Assembly: GCA_964460845.1 (NCBI GenBank)
Contig: CAYWRZ010000005.1
Location: 161,265 to 225,264, forward strand
Reading direction: 5' to 3'
Source: CAYWRZ01 sp964460845
GTDB lineage: Bacteria > Bacteroidota > Bacteroidia > Flavobacteriales_D > UBA2798
DNA length: 64,000 nucleotides
Positions 46,653-55,368 of this stretch are shown in pieces. Numbering within the stretch: the first letter of the stretch is position 1; the number at the start of each line of letters is the position of its first letter. Below the pieces are notes generated by a model. The model saw only the letters and a program-made list of their open reading frames with translations. It had not been told where the DNA came from and did no database searches. A program made the position numbers and the translations under genes.

Positions 46653-47258
46653 ATGCGTCACTTAAAATTAGGGATCGTCTTACTCTGCGGGATTGCGCTC
46701 AGCTTCCCGGCTTCTGCACAGCTTAACGGAACCTTACAGGCTCAGCGCAAGCCTGTACAACTGCGCCTGCAGCAAGACGACGGCTATAAAACACCTTTCA
46801 TAGAGCGCGTGTATGTGGGCGGAAGTGTGAGCTTCTTTTTCAGCACATTTGATACTTACCTCGATATTTCGCCTTTGGCCGGCTATAAGCTGACCGATAA
46901 CCTTTCGGTAGGGGTATTGGCTACGTATAAATTTTTCAAAGGAACGCACCCCTATTACAACCTTTCGTACCAAACCAGCATTTACGGCGGCGGGGCTTTT
47001 GCACGTATGCTGATTATAGGTCCGCTCTTTGCGCATGCCGAAATAGAATACCTCAATACCGATGCCTATAATGATCTGAAAAGGGAATTTGAACGGAAAT
47101 TTATTCCCGTCGGTTCGGCAGGTCTGGGCCTGAAAAGCGGTGACGATAATTTTTATTCGTATTTCATGGTGCTGTACGACCTGATCGGCGATCGCGATTC
47201 GCCCTACCCGCTTTCTCCTTTTATCATAAAGGCCGGTATGATTTTTTCGCTACGGTGA
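46653..47258 (+). CDS. Small outer membrane beta-barrel-like protein
   Basis: The 201 aa protein has a signal peptide (residues 1-22, ending PASAQ) and alternating hydrophobic/polar strands with aromatic girdles (YVGGSVSFFFSTFDTYLDIS, YKLTDNLSVGVLATYKFF). It ends in FIIKAGMIFSLR, a typical BAM signal with terminal aromatic/Arg. It resembles the outer-membrane-beta-barrel superfamily (OmpW/OmpA-like 8-strand type), with no specific function. It follows the lipoprotein gene by 54 bp. Confidence 0.7.
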   Translation: MRHLKLGIVLLCGIALSFPASAQLNGTLQAQRKPVQLRLQQDDGYKTPFIERVYVGGSVSFFFSTFDTYLDISPLAGYKLTDNLSVGVLATYKFFKGTHPYYNLSYQTSIYGGGAFARMLIIGPLFAHAEIEYLNTDAYNDLKREFERKFIPVGSAGLGLKSGDDNFYSYFMVLYDLIGDRDSPYPLSPFIIKAGMIFSLR

Positions 47259-47407
47259 AAATGAATGCGGTACGCTTCACGAGCGGATGCCAAAAACTGC
47301 TTCTGCGTTTTTTTCACTCCTCTTGGGCTGCCTAAAGTCTTAAGTTATCCCTGATACACAGGGAAGAGGAGCCGAAGAAAGGGGTCTGCGTTTTTCTTCT
47401 TTTTTTC

Positions 47408-47437
47408 TTGCAAGTATGCCGTAAATGCGTAATTTTG
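47408..47437 (+). promoter_or_regulatory. Promoter of tRNA-Leu
   Basis: TTG (47408-47410), a 19-nt spacer and TAATTTTG (47430-47437) match the consensus, 12 nt before the tRNA. Confidence 0.7.
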
Positions 47438-47449
47438 CACCCGCTCTTT

Positions 47450-47532
47450 GCCCAAGTGGTGAAATTGGTAGACACGCCATCTTGAGGGGGTGGTGCACTC
47501 TGTGCATGCTGGTTCGAGTCCAGTCTTGGGCA
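47450..47532 (+). tRNA. tRNA-Leu (anticodon GAG)
   Basis: The 83-nt class II tRNA has acceptor stem GCCCAAG/CTTGGGC, a D loop with the GGTAGAC pattern and anticodon stem CCATC/GGTGG with loop TTGAGGG (anticodon GAG, reading CUC/CUU). It has a long variable arm and T arm GGTTCGAGTCC. The CCA end is not encoded. The convergent minus-strand open frame across it (47340-47585) is a shadow. Confidence 0.96.
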
Positions 47533-47540
47533 CTTTGACG

Positions 47541-47576
47541 AAGCACTTGTTTCGAAAGGAACAGGTGCTTTTTCGT
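47541..47576 (+). terminator. Terminator after tRNA-Leu
   Basis: AAGCACTTGTTTC pairs (with G-U pairs) with GGAACAGGTGCTT, followed by TTTCGTTT. Confidence 0.7.
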
Positions 47577-47625
47577 TTCCGGCAATACGCTTTTACGTAT
47601 TTATTTTACCCACTATAATTATAAA

Positions 47626-47663
47626 ATTCCCTATCGCTTGCGATTTTGCAAGTGATAGGGAAT
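47626..47663 (-). terminator. Long hairpin terminator of the minus-strand T9SS gene
   Basis: ATTCCCTATCGCTTGC (47626-47641) pairs with GCAAGTGATAGGGAAT (47648-47663), 16 bp with one G-U. On the minus strand it is followed by TTTTATAATTA. Confidence 0.7.
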
Positions 47664-47696
47664 CGGAGAAAAAGCTGATCTAAGAGTGAAAAAAAC

Positions 47697-48917
47697 CTAT
47701 TTTTTTACAAACCTGAGCACCCCTCCTTTTTCAGTACGGATGAAATAAATACCCGGACTATAGGCGCTCACATCAATGCTGTTTTTACCTGCGCTTAATT
47801 TTTGCGAAGCCAGGGTAGTCCCCAAAACACTGATGATCTGAACATTCGCATCTTCTTTGGTCTCGACCTGTAAAATGTGCTGCACGGGGTTAGGATAAGC
47901 CTGCACGAAAATGCTTTCTTTCGCTTCGTCTATTCCCACACTGGGTGTACCGTAACGCATTACGGGCGATTTATCGCCCGACCATATCGCCTGTGTAGCG
48001 AATAAGATATTGTTGTGTACAACAACAGAAGTTACCTCTGCCTCGAAAATCGGATCGGAATTACTAAGCGAAGTCCACACGGTATCGTTAACCGCCGAGT
48101 TTGACTTAAAAACTGCGGATACCCAAGCCGAGGAAACATATACCTCATCTCCTTCTACGTGAATAGAACGCATACCGGGACCGAGCACACCCGCATAGGT
48201 GGGGAAGCCTGCATCAATGCGGGTAAAGTTGAGGCCGTCGGTCGATTTATACAAACCGTATTGGGTGCCTAAATAAACGGCATCGTCTGCCGAATAGGTA
48301 CAGATTATTTCGCTGGGAACCGTGTAACTGGTTTCTGTGAAATTGATTCCATCGGTCGAAGACCATATTTTTTTATACCCTCCCGATACGGCATAATAGG
48401 TATTATTCAAGGCATATACCCCAAATATGGCGTTTGGCACGGGAATGCTGGTTGGCGTCCACGAGGTTTCGCTGTCGAGCTTGGTGTAAAGTGAAAGTGC
48501 CGTATTACCGACATGGGCAATGTACACACGATTGTGGTGAGCGAACAAGGTTCTTGATTCGTATTGGGGAAGCCCTATCGTATCGGCACTCCATTGGGTT
48601 CCGTCGTAGCGGATGGGGTTTGCCCCAGCCCCGCCACCACCAGCTACTCCGGCTGTATAAATCCAATTGTCGGTAGCCGCCAGAAATTTAGGCGCCATTG
48701 CGGTATTGACCAGCCTGCTGCCTGTGCTGTCCCAGGAAACGCCATTATTGTTAGAGACTAAGATGCCCGAATTCATTGCGACATAAAGCTTGCCGTTCTT
48801 GCTGAGCAAACAGTTCGCAAATTGATTCGGTTCGGGGTGGGTAACTTCCGTCCACTGCGCTTGCACAAACGTAGCCGGTGCAGCTAAGAGTGTAAGTAAA
48901 AAGAAAAGTTTTTTCAT
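47697..48917 (-). CDS. T9SS type A sorting domain protein with propeller-like repeats
   Basis: The 406 aa secreted protein has a signal peptide (residues 1-20, ending VQAQ). A body of BNR/sialidase-like repeats contains GILVSNNNGVSWDSTG, KIWSSTDGINFTET and GLYKSTDGLNFTRI. The sorting domain (about 330-406) contains VQAYPNPVQHILQVET and PGIYFIRTEKGG. The repeats resemble 'photosystem II stability/BNR' propellers; no catalytic residues can be assigned. It has a separate terminator and faces a 330-bp spacer upstream. Confidence 0.86.
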   Translation of the reverse strand: MKKLFFLLTLLAAPATFVQAQWTEVTHPEPNQFANCLLSKNGKLYVAMNSGILVSNNNGVSWDSTGSRLVNTAMAPKFLAATDNWIYTAGVAGGGGAGANPIRYDGTQWSADTIGLPQYESRTLFAHHNRVYIAHVGNTALSLYTKLDSETSWTPTSIPVPNAIFGVYALNNTYYAVSGGYKKIWSSTDGINFTETSYTVPSEIICTYSADDAVYLGTQYGLYKSTDGLNFTRIDAGFPTYAGVLGPGMRSIHVEGDEVYVSSAWVSAVFKSNSAVNDTVWTSLSNSDPIFEAEVTSVVVHNNILFATQAIWSGDKSPVMRYGTPSVGIDEAKESIFVQAYPNPVQHILQVETKEDANVQIISVLGTTLASQKLSAGKNSIDVSAYSPGIYFIRTEKGGVLRFVKK

Positions 48918-49248
48918 TTTATTGCTTTATTTTTTAGTAAAAACTGTCATTGTTTCCCCAAAACAGTCGGGTCGTTTTTTAACGTGGGATCTGAGCTCCA
49001 CCGATTGCAAAGGGAAATCTTTTTTCGTGCTTAAGTAATCGGATAAATACCGTATTTTAAAAAAACAGGCTGCCTATATTCTAAACCTGACGCTTTTAGA
49101 ATTCAGGTAGCTGTGGGCGTACAGAATGTATTTTTCTGTACAAAATTTTCGCTAAAATGAAGTTTGGAAACGCTTTTACATCACCCTCGCTCAATCGATA
49201 TATAGTGTATAAATAGTATCTTCGTGATCACACATCGCAGCGCATTAA
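48918..49248. other. Divergent spacer with two inverted repeats
   Basis: No gene is seen. It holds a 6-bp inverted repeat ACCTGA...TCAGGT (49085-49108) and a perfect 8-bp repeat GTACAGAA-N7-TTCTGTAC (49119-49141). TATCTTCG (49217-49224) is a near-consensus -7 box for the following gene. Confidence 0.4.
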
Positions 49249-49827
49249 ATGCCCGAAAAAGAGATACCCGTTTTTTATCCGAAAAGCACGGCCGATTGGA
49301 GATCCTGGTTAGAAAAAAACCACCTTTCGGTACAAGCCGTTTGGCTCATTATGTATAAAAAAAACGCCGGAATACCCACCATCAGTTGGGACGAGGCGGT
49401 CGATCAGGCACTGTGCTTCGGTTGGATAGACAGTCGGCGGAAAACGATAGATGACAGGCATTTTATCCAGTTTTTTACCCGGCGAAAACCCAAGGGAACC
49501 TGGTCGAAAGTGAACAAGGAAAAAGTAGAAAAGCTCAGCGCTGCCGGATTAATGACCGAAGCCGGATGGGAAGTGATTGAGAAAGCGAAGCAAAACGGTT
49601 CCTGGACCATCCTCGACAGCATCGAAGCGCTGGAACTTCCTAAAGATTTTGAAAAAGCGCTCCGTGAGAAGGCCGAAGCCTATGCTTATTATATCGGCCT
49701 GAGCAAATCGCTTAAGAAGATGATTTTGTACTGGATTGTAAGCGCCAAACGTCCCGAAACCCGAGAAAAAAGAATATCCGAAATCGTGGAACAAGTGGCG
49801 AAAAAACAGAAGCCGAAGCCGCTTTAG
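49249..49827 (+). CDS. YdeI/OmpD-associated family protein
   Basis: The 192 aa protein has the YdeI pattern: FYPKSTADWRSWLEKNH, VWLIMYKKNAGIPTISWDEA, ALCFGWIDSRRKTIDD, FTRRKPKGTWSKVNKEKVEKL, and a basic C-terminal tail. The family is widespread and poorly understood; distant members are linked to antimicrobial peptide resistance. It is monocistronic. Confidence 0.85.
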   Translation: MPEKEIPVFYPKSTADWRSWLEKNHLSVQAVWLIMYKKNAGIPTISWDEAVDQALCFGWIDSRRKTIDDRHFIQFFTRRKPKGTWSKVNKEKVEKLSAAGLMTEAGWEVIEKAKQNGSWTILDSIEALELPKDFEKALREKAEAYAYYIGLSKSLKKMILYWIVSAKRPETREKRISEIVEQVAKKQKPKPL

Positions 49828-49954
49828 TAAACTCATCGTACCTTAAAAAACAAGCTGCTTTTAACGCCACCCGCCCACACATCCGGAATAAGCGAAAAGC
49901 TTGTTCTTAAACCCCGAGAATACGCGGGTACTCCGTTTTGAAAAAGGCTTTCTT

Positions 49955-49962
49955 TACCTTTG
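49955..49962 (+). promoter_or_regulatory. -7 promoter box before the CoA transferase gene
   Basis: TACCTTTG matches the consensus, 59 nt before the ATG at 50022. The nearest TTG upstream is only 14 nt away, shorter than usual. Confidence 0.45.
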
Positions 49963-50021
49963 CGCTTAGGATATGATTTCATTTCAACATTCATATTCGT
50001 GCATTTTTTATTTTCTTCCTT

Positions 50022-51095
50022 ATGCTTGAAAATCTCAAAATAATAGAACTCGCCTCGGTATTAGCCGGTCCTTCGGTCGGTATGTTTTTTGCCGAAGCGG
50101 GTGCCACTGTGCTGAAGATCGAAAACAAGCCTGCCGGTGGCGATGTAACCCGCTCCTGGAAACTTCCGAACGAAAATCCCGAAAGCAATACCTCGGCCTA
50201 TTATAGCAGCGTGAACTGGGGCAAGACATCGCTTTGGCTCGATCTGAACGATCCTGCCGATAAGACCGAAGTGCTACGCCTGCTCCGCGATGCCGATATT
50301 GTAATCGTCAATTTCAAACCCGGCGACGCCGAAAAATTCGGTCTCGATTACACTCCGCTCTCCACTTTTAATTCACAACTCATCTATGCCCAACTGACGG
50401 GCTTTGGCGACAAGGATCCGCGTCCTGCGTTCGATGTGGTTTTACAAGCCGAAACCGGATTTATGTCGATGAACGGCCAAGCCGGGGCTGAACCTGTAAA
50501 GCTTCCGCTGGCGCTGATCGATGTGCTGGCTGCCCATCAGTTGAAGGAAGCTGTGCTGCTGGCTCTGCTCAAAAGAGAAAAAACCGGGAAAGGATCGCAA
50601 GTGAGCGTATCGCTATACGATACCGCCGTATGCTCACTGATCAATCAGGCCTCGAACTACCTGATGTGCGGATACGTACCTCAACCCTCAGGCTCTCTGC
50701 ATCCCAATATCGCGCCCTATGGCGAAACCTTTGCCTGTGCCGACAAAAAAGAGCTTGTACTGGCCATAGGCAGCAATGCACAATTCGGGCGGCTGTGCAG
50801 GATACTGGGTGAACCCGCCTTAGCCTCCGATCCACGCTATGCAGATAACCCTTCGCGTGTGGTGAACCGACAGGCGCTGGCCGATGCGCTGGCTCCCTTA
50901 ATTGCCGGCTTTACCCGCGACAAGCTGCTCGAAACGCTTACTGCTTCTGCCGTTCCTGCCGGCGCGCTCCGTTCGCTCGACGAAGTTTTTGCACAAGAAC
51001 GCGCGCAGCAATTGGTACTCGAAGAAATACAAGAAGGACAGCTCACCCGTCGCGTACGCAGCATCGCCTTCTCTACCGATTTTTTGCATGATTGA
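50022..51095 (+). CDS. CaiB/BaiF family (type III) CoA-transferase
   Basis: The 357 aa enzyme has the N-terminal signature LKIIELASVLAGPSVGMFFAEAGATVLKIE, then GKTSLWLDLNDP, and the catalytic Asp is probably D167 (LPLALIDVLAAHQ). It transfers CoA between carboxylic acids; the substrate is not predictable. It is somewhat shorter than the usual 380-430 residues, lacking part of the C-terminal domain seen in longer members. It overlaps the GNAT gene by 8 nt (ATGATTGA), so the two are co-translated. Confidence 0.9.
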   Translation: MLENLKIIELASVLAGPSVGMFFAEAGATVLKIENKPAGGDVTRSWKLPNENPESNTSAYYSSVNWGKTSLWLDLNDPADKTEVLRLLRDADIVIVNFKPGDAEKFGLDYTPLSTFNSQLIYAQLTGFGDKDPRPAFDVVLQAETGFMSMNGQAGAEPVKLPLALIDVLAAHQLKEAVLLALLKREKTGKGSQVSVSLYDTAVCSLINQASNYLMCGYVPQPSGSLHPNIAPYGETFACADKKELVLAIGSNAQFGRLCRILGEPALASDPRYADNPSRVVNRQALADALAPLIAGFTRDKLLETLTASAVPAGALRSLDEVFAQERAQQLVLEEIQEGQLTRRVRSIAFSTDFLHD

Positions 51096-51519
51096 AATTT
51101 CTTCGCCCCAATCGCCCGAAGAATGGGAAGCCTATTACCGCCTGCGTTGGGAAACCTTACGCGCACCCTGGGGTCACCCGCCCGGCAGTGAAAAAGACGA
51201 GATCGAAAAGGAATGCGTCCATTTGCAAGCCAAAGAAAAGGGTATGCTGCTTGGGGTATGCCGGCTACAGCTTAACGATGCGCATACTGCACAAGTACGC
51301 TTTATGGGTGTAAGTGAAAAAGCACGTGGAAAAGGGGTAGGAAAAAAGCTGATGGAAGCTGCCGAAAACCGTGCAAGGCAAGAAGGCCGTGTCTGCCTTA
51401 TTTTACAGGCGCGCGAAAATGCGGTGAACTTTTACCGGAGTTGCGGCTATACCGTTGCCGAAAAAACATTTTTGCTCTGGGGAGAAATCCAGCATTACCT
51501 AATGAAAAAGACTCTTTAA
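51088..51519 (+). CDS. GNAT family N-acetyltransferase
   Basis: The product of 143 aa from the ATG at 51088 has the ElaA-like layout: MIEISSPQSPEEWEAYYRLR, then the acetyl-CoA loop VSEKARGKGVGKKLMEAAE and the FYRSCGYTVAEKTFLLWGE end. The substrate is unknown. The open frame continues upstream to 50902 inside the CoA transferase gene and is not used. It overlaps the convergent gene at 51516 by 4 nt. Confidence 0.88.
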   Translation: MIEISSPQSPEEWEAYYRLRWETLRAPWGHPPGSEKDEIEKECVHLQAKEKGMLLGVCRLQLNDAHTAQVRFMGVSEKARGKGVGKKLMEAAENRARQEGRVCLILQARENAVNFYRSCGYTVAEKTFLLWGEIQHYLMKKTL

Positions 51520-52106
51520 GATACTTGTTCTTGTTCCTGCTTCAATGCTCCCTGTTTGATCTGATCCTCTATTTCGCGACGCAAAAACTTTTCGAGCTTA
51601 TCGGCTTCCTGATCCGTTAATTGCACGCCGAAACGCAGCGCGCGATTCTGATAGTCGAAGCTCAACCTTTCACCGCCTATTACCCAAAACGAATTTTCCA
51701 GCACCGAAGTCACCGTTTTACGTTCGGTCTTTTTCCAGTTGTGGATGTTATCGTAATAAAAATCGTAGGCTTTGCCATAGGTACGCAACGAACGCTTGTA
51801 GGTCAGGCGACCGTCTTCGAGCTTGAGCAGCTCCACTCCCCTGCGGCGCCAAAGCCATACATAACCGATACGGTATTCGTAATACGCCCAAAAGGTGAGA
51901 AATACCACCAATGCCAGCTTCGTTTCACGGGGATGATCGGCAAAAAGTTGTGTGGCCATCGCAATTCCGCAAAAAGTCCAGGCCATAATCCAGGTGGTAA
52001 GCAGCCATTGACGGGTATCGTCCAAACGAGGCGAAATCACCACTGTAGTGCAACCCGGTTGACGACGGTAAGTAATGCGAGGCGAAAGTTCCCTAACGGT
52101 GGACAT
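51516..52106 (-). CDS. Hypothetical membrane protein
   Basis: The 196 aa protein has a short basic N-terminus (SPRITYRRQPGCTTVVISP) and two hydrophobic segments (about 37-55 and 65-85). A soluble C-terminal domain follows, with KAYDFYYDNIHNWKKTERK, FDYQNRALRFGVQLTDQEA and a charged coiled-coil tail. The layout recalls bPH-type membrane proteins, but I cannot assign it to a known family. It converges on the GNAT gene and lies 47 bp downstream of ridA. Confidence 0.7.
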   Translation of the reverse strand: MSTVRELSPRITYRRQPGCTTVVISPRLDDTRQWLLTTWIMAWTFCGIAMATQLFADHPRETKLALVVFLTFWAYYEYRIGYVWLWRRRGVELLKLEDGRLTYKRSLRTYGKAYDFYYDNIHNWKKTERKTVTSVLENSFWVIGGERLSFDYQNRALRFGVQLTDQEADKLEKFLRREIEDQIKQGALKQEQEQVS

Positions 52107-52152
52107 AGCTGTTTTTCTTAATTTATTCGGTTTATATAATTGCTGTTCCCTG

Positions 52153-52536
52153 TCAAGACGGTTTAACCGCTATCACGGAAATTTCTACGTTTACATTTTT
52201 CGGCAATCCTGCTACCTGCACCGTTTCGCGAGCCGGGTAAGCTCCGTCGAAAAAAGATCCGTACACTTCGTTGACACGCGAAAAAAGCTGCATATCAGAC
52301 AGAAAAATCGTTGTTTTTACCACCTGCGAAAAATCCATACCGGCCTCCGTGAGCAGGGCCGAAATATTGCGCATTACCTGAAGGGTTTCCGCCTCGATGC
52401 TCTCCAGCACCAACTGTCCATTAAGCGGGTCGATGGCTATTTGGCCACTCATGTACAGGGTATTACCCGAAAGCACGGCCTGGCTGTAGGGGCCTATGGG
52501 TTCGGGTGCAGAAGCGGTATAAATACATTGTTTCAT
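52153..52536 (-). CDS. ridA: RidA family enamine/imine deaminase
   Basis: The 127 aa protein hydrolyses reactive enamines such as 2-aminoacrylate. It begins KQCIYTASAPEPIGPYSQAV, with SGQIAIDP, the SVxxxKxxxF-like VVKTTIFLSDM, the catalytic Arg in YPARETVQVAGLPKNVNVEI and the C-terminal Glu. The ATG at 52536 follows an in-frame GTG that is not needed. It is divergent from the pabA-like gene. Confidence 0.92.
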   Translation of the reverse strand: MKQCIYTASAPEPIGPYSQAVLSGNTLYMSGQIAIDPLNGQLVLESIEAETLQVMRNISALLTEAGMDFSQVVKTTIFLSDMQLFSRVNEVYGSFFDGAYPARETVQVAGLPKNVNVEISVIAVKPS

Positions 52537-52668
52537 CACTCTCTTTTGGATTGCGGCAGAAAGTTACACATTACCGACGTAACCGAGGGCCTTACCCTGC
52601 TTTTGTTTCTATAAACTTGCGTAAACTTGCAGAAGAACTTACTGAAGCCGATTAAAACAAGAGTCTCC

Positions 52669-53250
52669 TTGCGCATTCTACTACTCGATAATTACGATTC
52701 GTTTACCTACAATCTTTTTCATTACCTCGAAGGGTTGGACGTAGCGGTCGAAGTGCATCGCAACGATGCTATCACGGTAGAAGAAGCCGAAAAATTCACC
52801 CATTTCGTCTTATCGCCCGGACCCGGTTTGCCCGAAGCTGCCGGACGCATGCCACAGCTTATCGCGCACTATCACCGTCAGAAACCCATGCTGGGCGTAT
52901 GCCTCGGTATGCAGGCGCTGGCCCTTTTTTTCGGCGCCCGCCTGTACAATCCCGATCGCGTGATGCACGGCGTCGCTTCAGCCTGTACGGTGACCGACAC
53001 GGCAGATCCTTTGTTTACAGGTGTTCCCCGCACATTTCAAGCCGGACGTTACCATTCCTGGGCAGTAGATACAGCCACCTTACCGGATTGCCTACGCCTT
53101 ACCGCCACCGACGAACAACAAATAGCGATGGCGATGCGCCATACTTCACTTCCGATATGGGGCGTGCAATTTCATCCCGAATCGGTAATGACCCCCGAGG
53201 GGAAAAAAATGCTCGAAAACTGGCTCCGGGCCACAGGAAAGAGTAAATAG
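52669..53250 (+). CDS. Anthranilate/4-amino-4-deoxychorismate synthase glutamine amidotransferase
   Basis: The 193 aa component II enzyme supplies ammonia from glutamine for p-aminobenzoate or tryptophan synthesis. Key motifs are ILLLDNYDSFTYNLFHYLE, LSPGPGLPEAAG, nucleophile Cys in LGVCLGMQALA, and HPES of the catalytic His-Glu pair in GVQFHPESVMTPEGKKML. PabA and TrpG cannot be told apart here, and no component I gene is nearby. The start is uncertain: TTG at 52669 gives the usual family N-terminus, and another TTG at 52627 is possible. Confidence 0.93.
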   Translation: MRILLLDNYDSFTYNLFHYLEGLDVAVEVHRNDAITVEEAEKFTHFVLSPGPGLPEAAGRMPQLIAHYHRQKPMLGVCLGMQALALFFGARLYNPDRVMHGVASACTVTDTADPLFTGVPRTFQAGRYHSWAVDTATLPDCLRLTATDEQQIAMAMRHTSLPIWGVQFHPESVMTPEGKKMLENWLRATGKSK

Positions 53251-53293
53251 CGGCGCGAATTTTGCGCTTAGCGGCACATACAATACCGACCTT

Positions 53294-53902
53294 ATGCTGA
53301 TATACGGAACCCGAACTGCTTTCATCCATCGTAAATCCACCAATTTCTCCTGTCCGCATTGTCATTCCGAAGGCACAATCAGCCTTCATGTATTCCGCAA
53401 GTATGCGCATCTATTTTGGATACCTTTTTTCCCGCTGGCCAAAGAAAGCGTATCGGAATGCAGCCATTGCAAACAGGTGCTGAATAAAAAAGAAATGACA
53501 CAGCCGTTTATTCGGGCGGCCAAAGAAGCGCAGCAATACAGCAGAACACCTATTTGGTTTTTCTCCGGAATTTTTCTGCTGAGCTGCTTCATCCTGTTTG
53601 TAGCCTGGAACAGCGAACGATTAACGAATGCTACTACTTCTTACCTTGAGAATCCGCAAGCCGGCGATGTCTATGAGCTAAAGCTGGATACGGGCTACAC
53701 CCTGTGGAAAGTGACGCGGGTAGCGGGCGATACGGTATTCGTGCGGGAAAGCCTGTTTTTTGCCAACCGCCGCAGCGGACTGCGCAAGCTGAAGAAACAG
53801 CAGAATCAGACGAGCTATTTGGAAGAAGAAACGGCCAAAAACAAGGCATTGCTACAGGAAATGTTTCGGGAAGGAACCTTGCTTTACGCGGAAAGACCCT
53901 GA
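53294..53902 (+). CDS. Zinc-ribbon membrane protein, unknown function
   Basis: The 202 aa protein has an N-terminal zinc ribbon (CPHCHSEG and ECSHCKQV, four Cys). It begins MLIYGTRTAFIHRK, as in zinc-ribbon-15-like proteins, and has one membrane helix (about 88-106, FFSGIFLLSCFILFVAW). The C-terminal extracytoplasmic part of about 90 residues includes YELKLDTGYTLWKVTRVAGDTVFV. The function is unknown. The gene precedes the PhnA-domain gene by 45 bp. Confidence 0.75.
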   Translation: MLIYGTRTAFIHRKSTNFSCPHCHSEGTISLHVFRKYAHLFWIPFFPLAKESVSECSHCKQVLNKKEMTQPFIRAAKEAQQYSRTPIWFFSGIFLLSCFILFVAWNSERLTNATTSYLENPQAGDVYELKLDTGYTLWKVTRVAGDTVFVRESLFFANRRSGLRKLKKQQNQTSYLEEETAKNKALLQEMFREGTLLYAERP

Positions 53903-53947
53903 AAAACATTTACCTTGCAGCTCTTTAGCAAAAAAGTTCGAGATAAA

Positions 53948-54157
53948 ATGGAAGTAAAAGACAGCAACGGAAACCTGCTTCAGGACGGAGATACTGTACA
54001 GGTCATCAAAGATTTAAAAGTAAAAGGCACCTCCAGCACGCTGAAACGAGGCAAAACCATCAAGGGCATACGGCTTACCGACAATCCCGAAGAAATTGAA
54101 TGCCGGGTAGATAAAGTGCAATTAGTGCTCAAAACCTGCTTTTTGAAAAAAGCCTGA
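53948..54157 (+). CDS. PhnA/YjdM-domain small protein (C-terminal domain only)
   Basis: The 69 aa protein matches the C-terminal half of YjdM/PhnA: VKDSNGNLLQDGDTVQVIKD, KGTSSTLKRGKTIKGIRL and KVQLVLKTCFLKKA. The N-terminal zinc ribbon of full-length YjdM is absent, as in many Bacteroidota copies. Despite the name, a role in phosphonate use is not supported. The ATG at 53948 is chosen over an upstream alternative start at 53915. Confidence 0.88.
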   Translation: MEVKDSNGNLLQDGDTVQVIKDLKVKGTSSTLKRGKTIKGIRLTDNPEEIECRVDKVQLVLKTCFLKKA

Positions 54158-54185
54158 ATTCAACACGCCGAAAAGTAAAAATAAG

Positions 54186-54220
54186 GGATGAGGCAGCTTT
54201 ATATGCTGTACCTCATGTCC
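54186..54220. other. Imperfect hairpin between the PhnA and LOG-family genes
   Basis: ATGAGGCAGC pairs with GCTG-CCTCAT, with a 2-nt bulge. It has no T tail, so it is not a convincing terminator. Confidence 0.3.
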
Positions 54221-54311
54221 TTCAAAAATGAGCGAAACTTCAGACTATGATAAAAACGGCACGATCCTCGCAATTGTTCCGTTATTATGAAAAACCTACT
54301 TATTCGTATCT

Positions 54312-55022
54312 ATGACTGATCAGGAAAAAAAGACACACGAAAAATTTGTACAGAAAAACTGGAACGAAGTTAAATCTGAAAACAGTTGGGCCATCTTTAA
54401 AATCATGGCCGAATTTGTAAACGGTTACGAAAAGCTGAACAAAATAGGCCCTTGCGTATCGATTTTCGGCTCTGCACGTACCTTGCCCGACAGCCCCTAC
54501 TACATTTTGGCCGAAGAAATTGCTTACCAGCTTACCCAAAAAGGCTACGGCGTAATTACCGGCGGCGGTCCCGGCATCATGGAAGCCGGAAATAAAGGCG
54601 CCAAACGCGGTGGCGGTTCGTCGGCCGGGCTCAATATTTTCCTTCCTTTCGAACAGGGTTCCAACCCCTATATCGACCGTGAGAAGCTCATTGTGTTCGA
54701 CTATTTCTTCGTGCGCAAGGTCATGTTTGTCAAATATTCGCAAGGATTCGTCGTATTACCCGGCGGTTTCGGTACGCTCGACGAGCTTTTTGAAGCCATT
54801 ACGCTTATTCAGACCGGAAAAATCGGATCGTTCCCCGTAGTATTGGTTGGCCGATCGTACTGGGAGGGACTGCTCGACTGGATAAAAAGCACCCTGCTGG
54901 AGAATTTCCAGACCATCAGTCCGGGCGATCTCGACCTTATCAAATTAGTCGATACCCCCGAAGAGGCCGTCAAAACGATTGATGATTTTTACCAGCAATA
55001 CCTGCTTAAACCTAATTTCTGA
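54312..55022 (+). CDS. LOG family (TIGR00730) nucleotide phosphoribohydrolase
   Basis: The 236 aa Rossmann-like protein has the two LOG motifs: GGGPGIMEAGNKGAKRGGG and PGGFGTLDELFEAITLIQTG. Plant and bacterial LOG proteins cleave the N-glycosidic bond of cytokinin riboside or AMP-like monophosphates. In this organism the substrate is more likely a purine nucleotide in salvage than a hormone precursor. It is followed by a small exported protein gene on the same strand. Confidence 0.9.
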   Translation: MTDQEKKTHEKFVQKNWNEVKSENSWAIFKIMAEFVNGYEKLNKIGPCVSIFGSARTLPDSPYYILAEEIAYQLTQKGYGVITGGGPGIMEAGNKGAKRGGGSSAGLNIFLPFEQGSNPYIDREKLIVFDYFFVRKVMFVKYSQGFVVLPGGFGTLDELFEAITLIQTGKIGSFPVVLVGRSYWEGLLDWIKSTLLENFQTISPGDLDLIKLVDTPEEAVKTIDDFYQQYLLKPNF

Positions 55023-55088
55023 GCGGCGTGGCACAAACTTTGAAAAGGATCAATCCATTCATTGACGTTTCACTCATTTTTTAAGCTT

Positions 55089-55349
55089 ATGAAATTTTTA
55101 GCAACACTCATTTTACTGGTCGGCGGACTCTCCTTTACCGGAAATGCCCAGGCACAAACACCTCCCGACTCTACCACGCACAGAAAAATAGAGACTTACC
55201 AGATCAAACAAAATGTGGTAAGCCCTACACTGAAGGTAAACGAAAAGACGCCTACAGAGAAAAAATCGAACGATTCCATTCCTCCTATCAATCCGAAGCA
55301 GGCAGGAACGAAAGAAGTGCCTCAAAAAGCCACACCCGCTTCAAAATAA
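55089..55349 (+). CDS. Small exported low-complexity protein
   Basis: The product of 86 aa from the ATG at 55089 has a signal peptide (residues 1-23, ending NAQA), then a Pro/Thr/Lys-rich tail (TPTEKKSNDSIPPINPKQAG) with no predicted fold. The function is unknown. It lies 66 bp after the LOG gene and is followed by a terminator. Confidence 0.6.
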   Translation: MKFLATLILLVGGLSFTGNAQAQTPPDSTTHRKIETYQIKQNVVSPTLKVNEKTPTEKKSNDSIPPINPKQAGTKEVPQKATPASK

Positions 55350-55368
55350 ATAGCTTTCTTAGCTATGG

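Noticed and set aside
47340..47585. Open frame across tRNA-Leu on the minus strand
   Set aside because: It is a typical false translation of a tRNA (TGLEPACTECTTPSR pattern).
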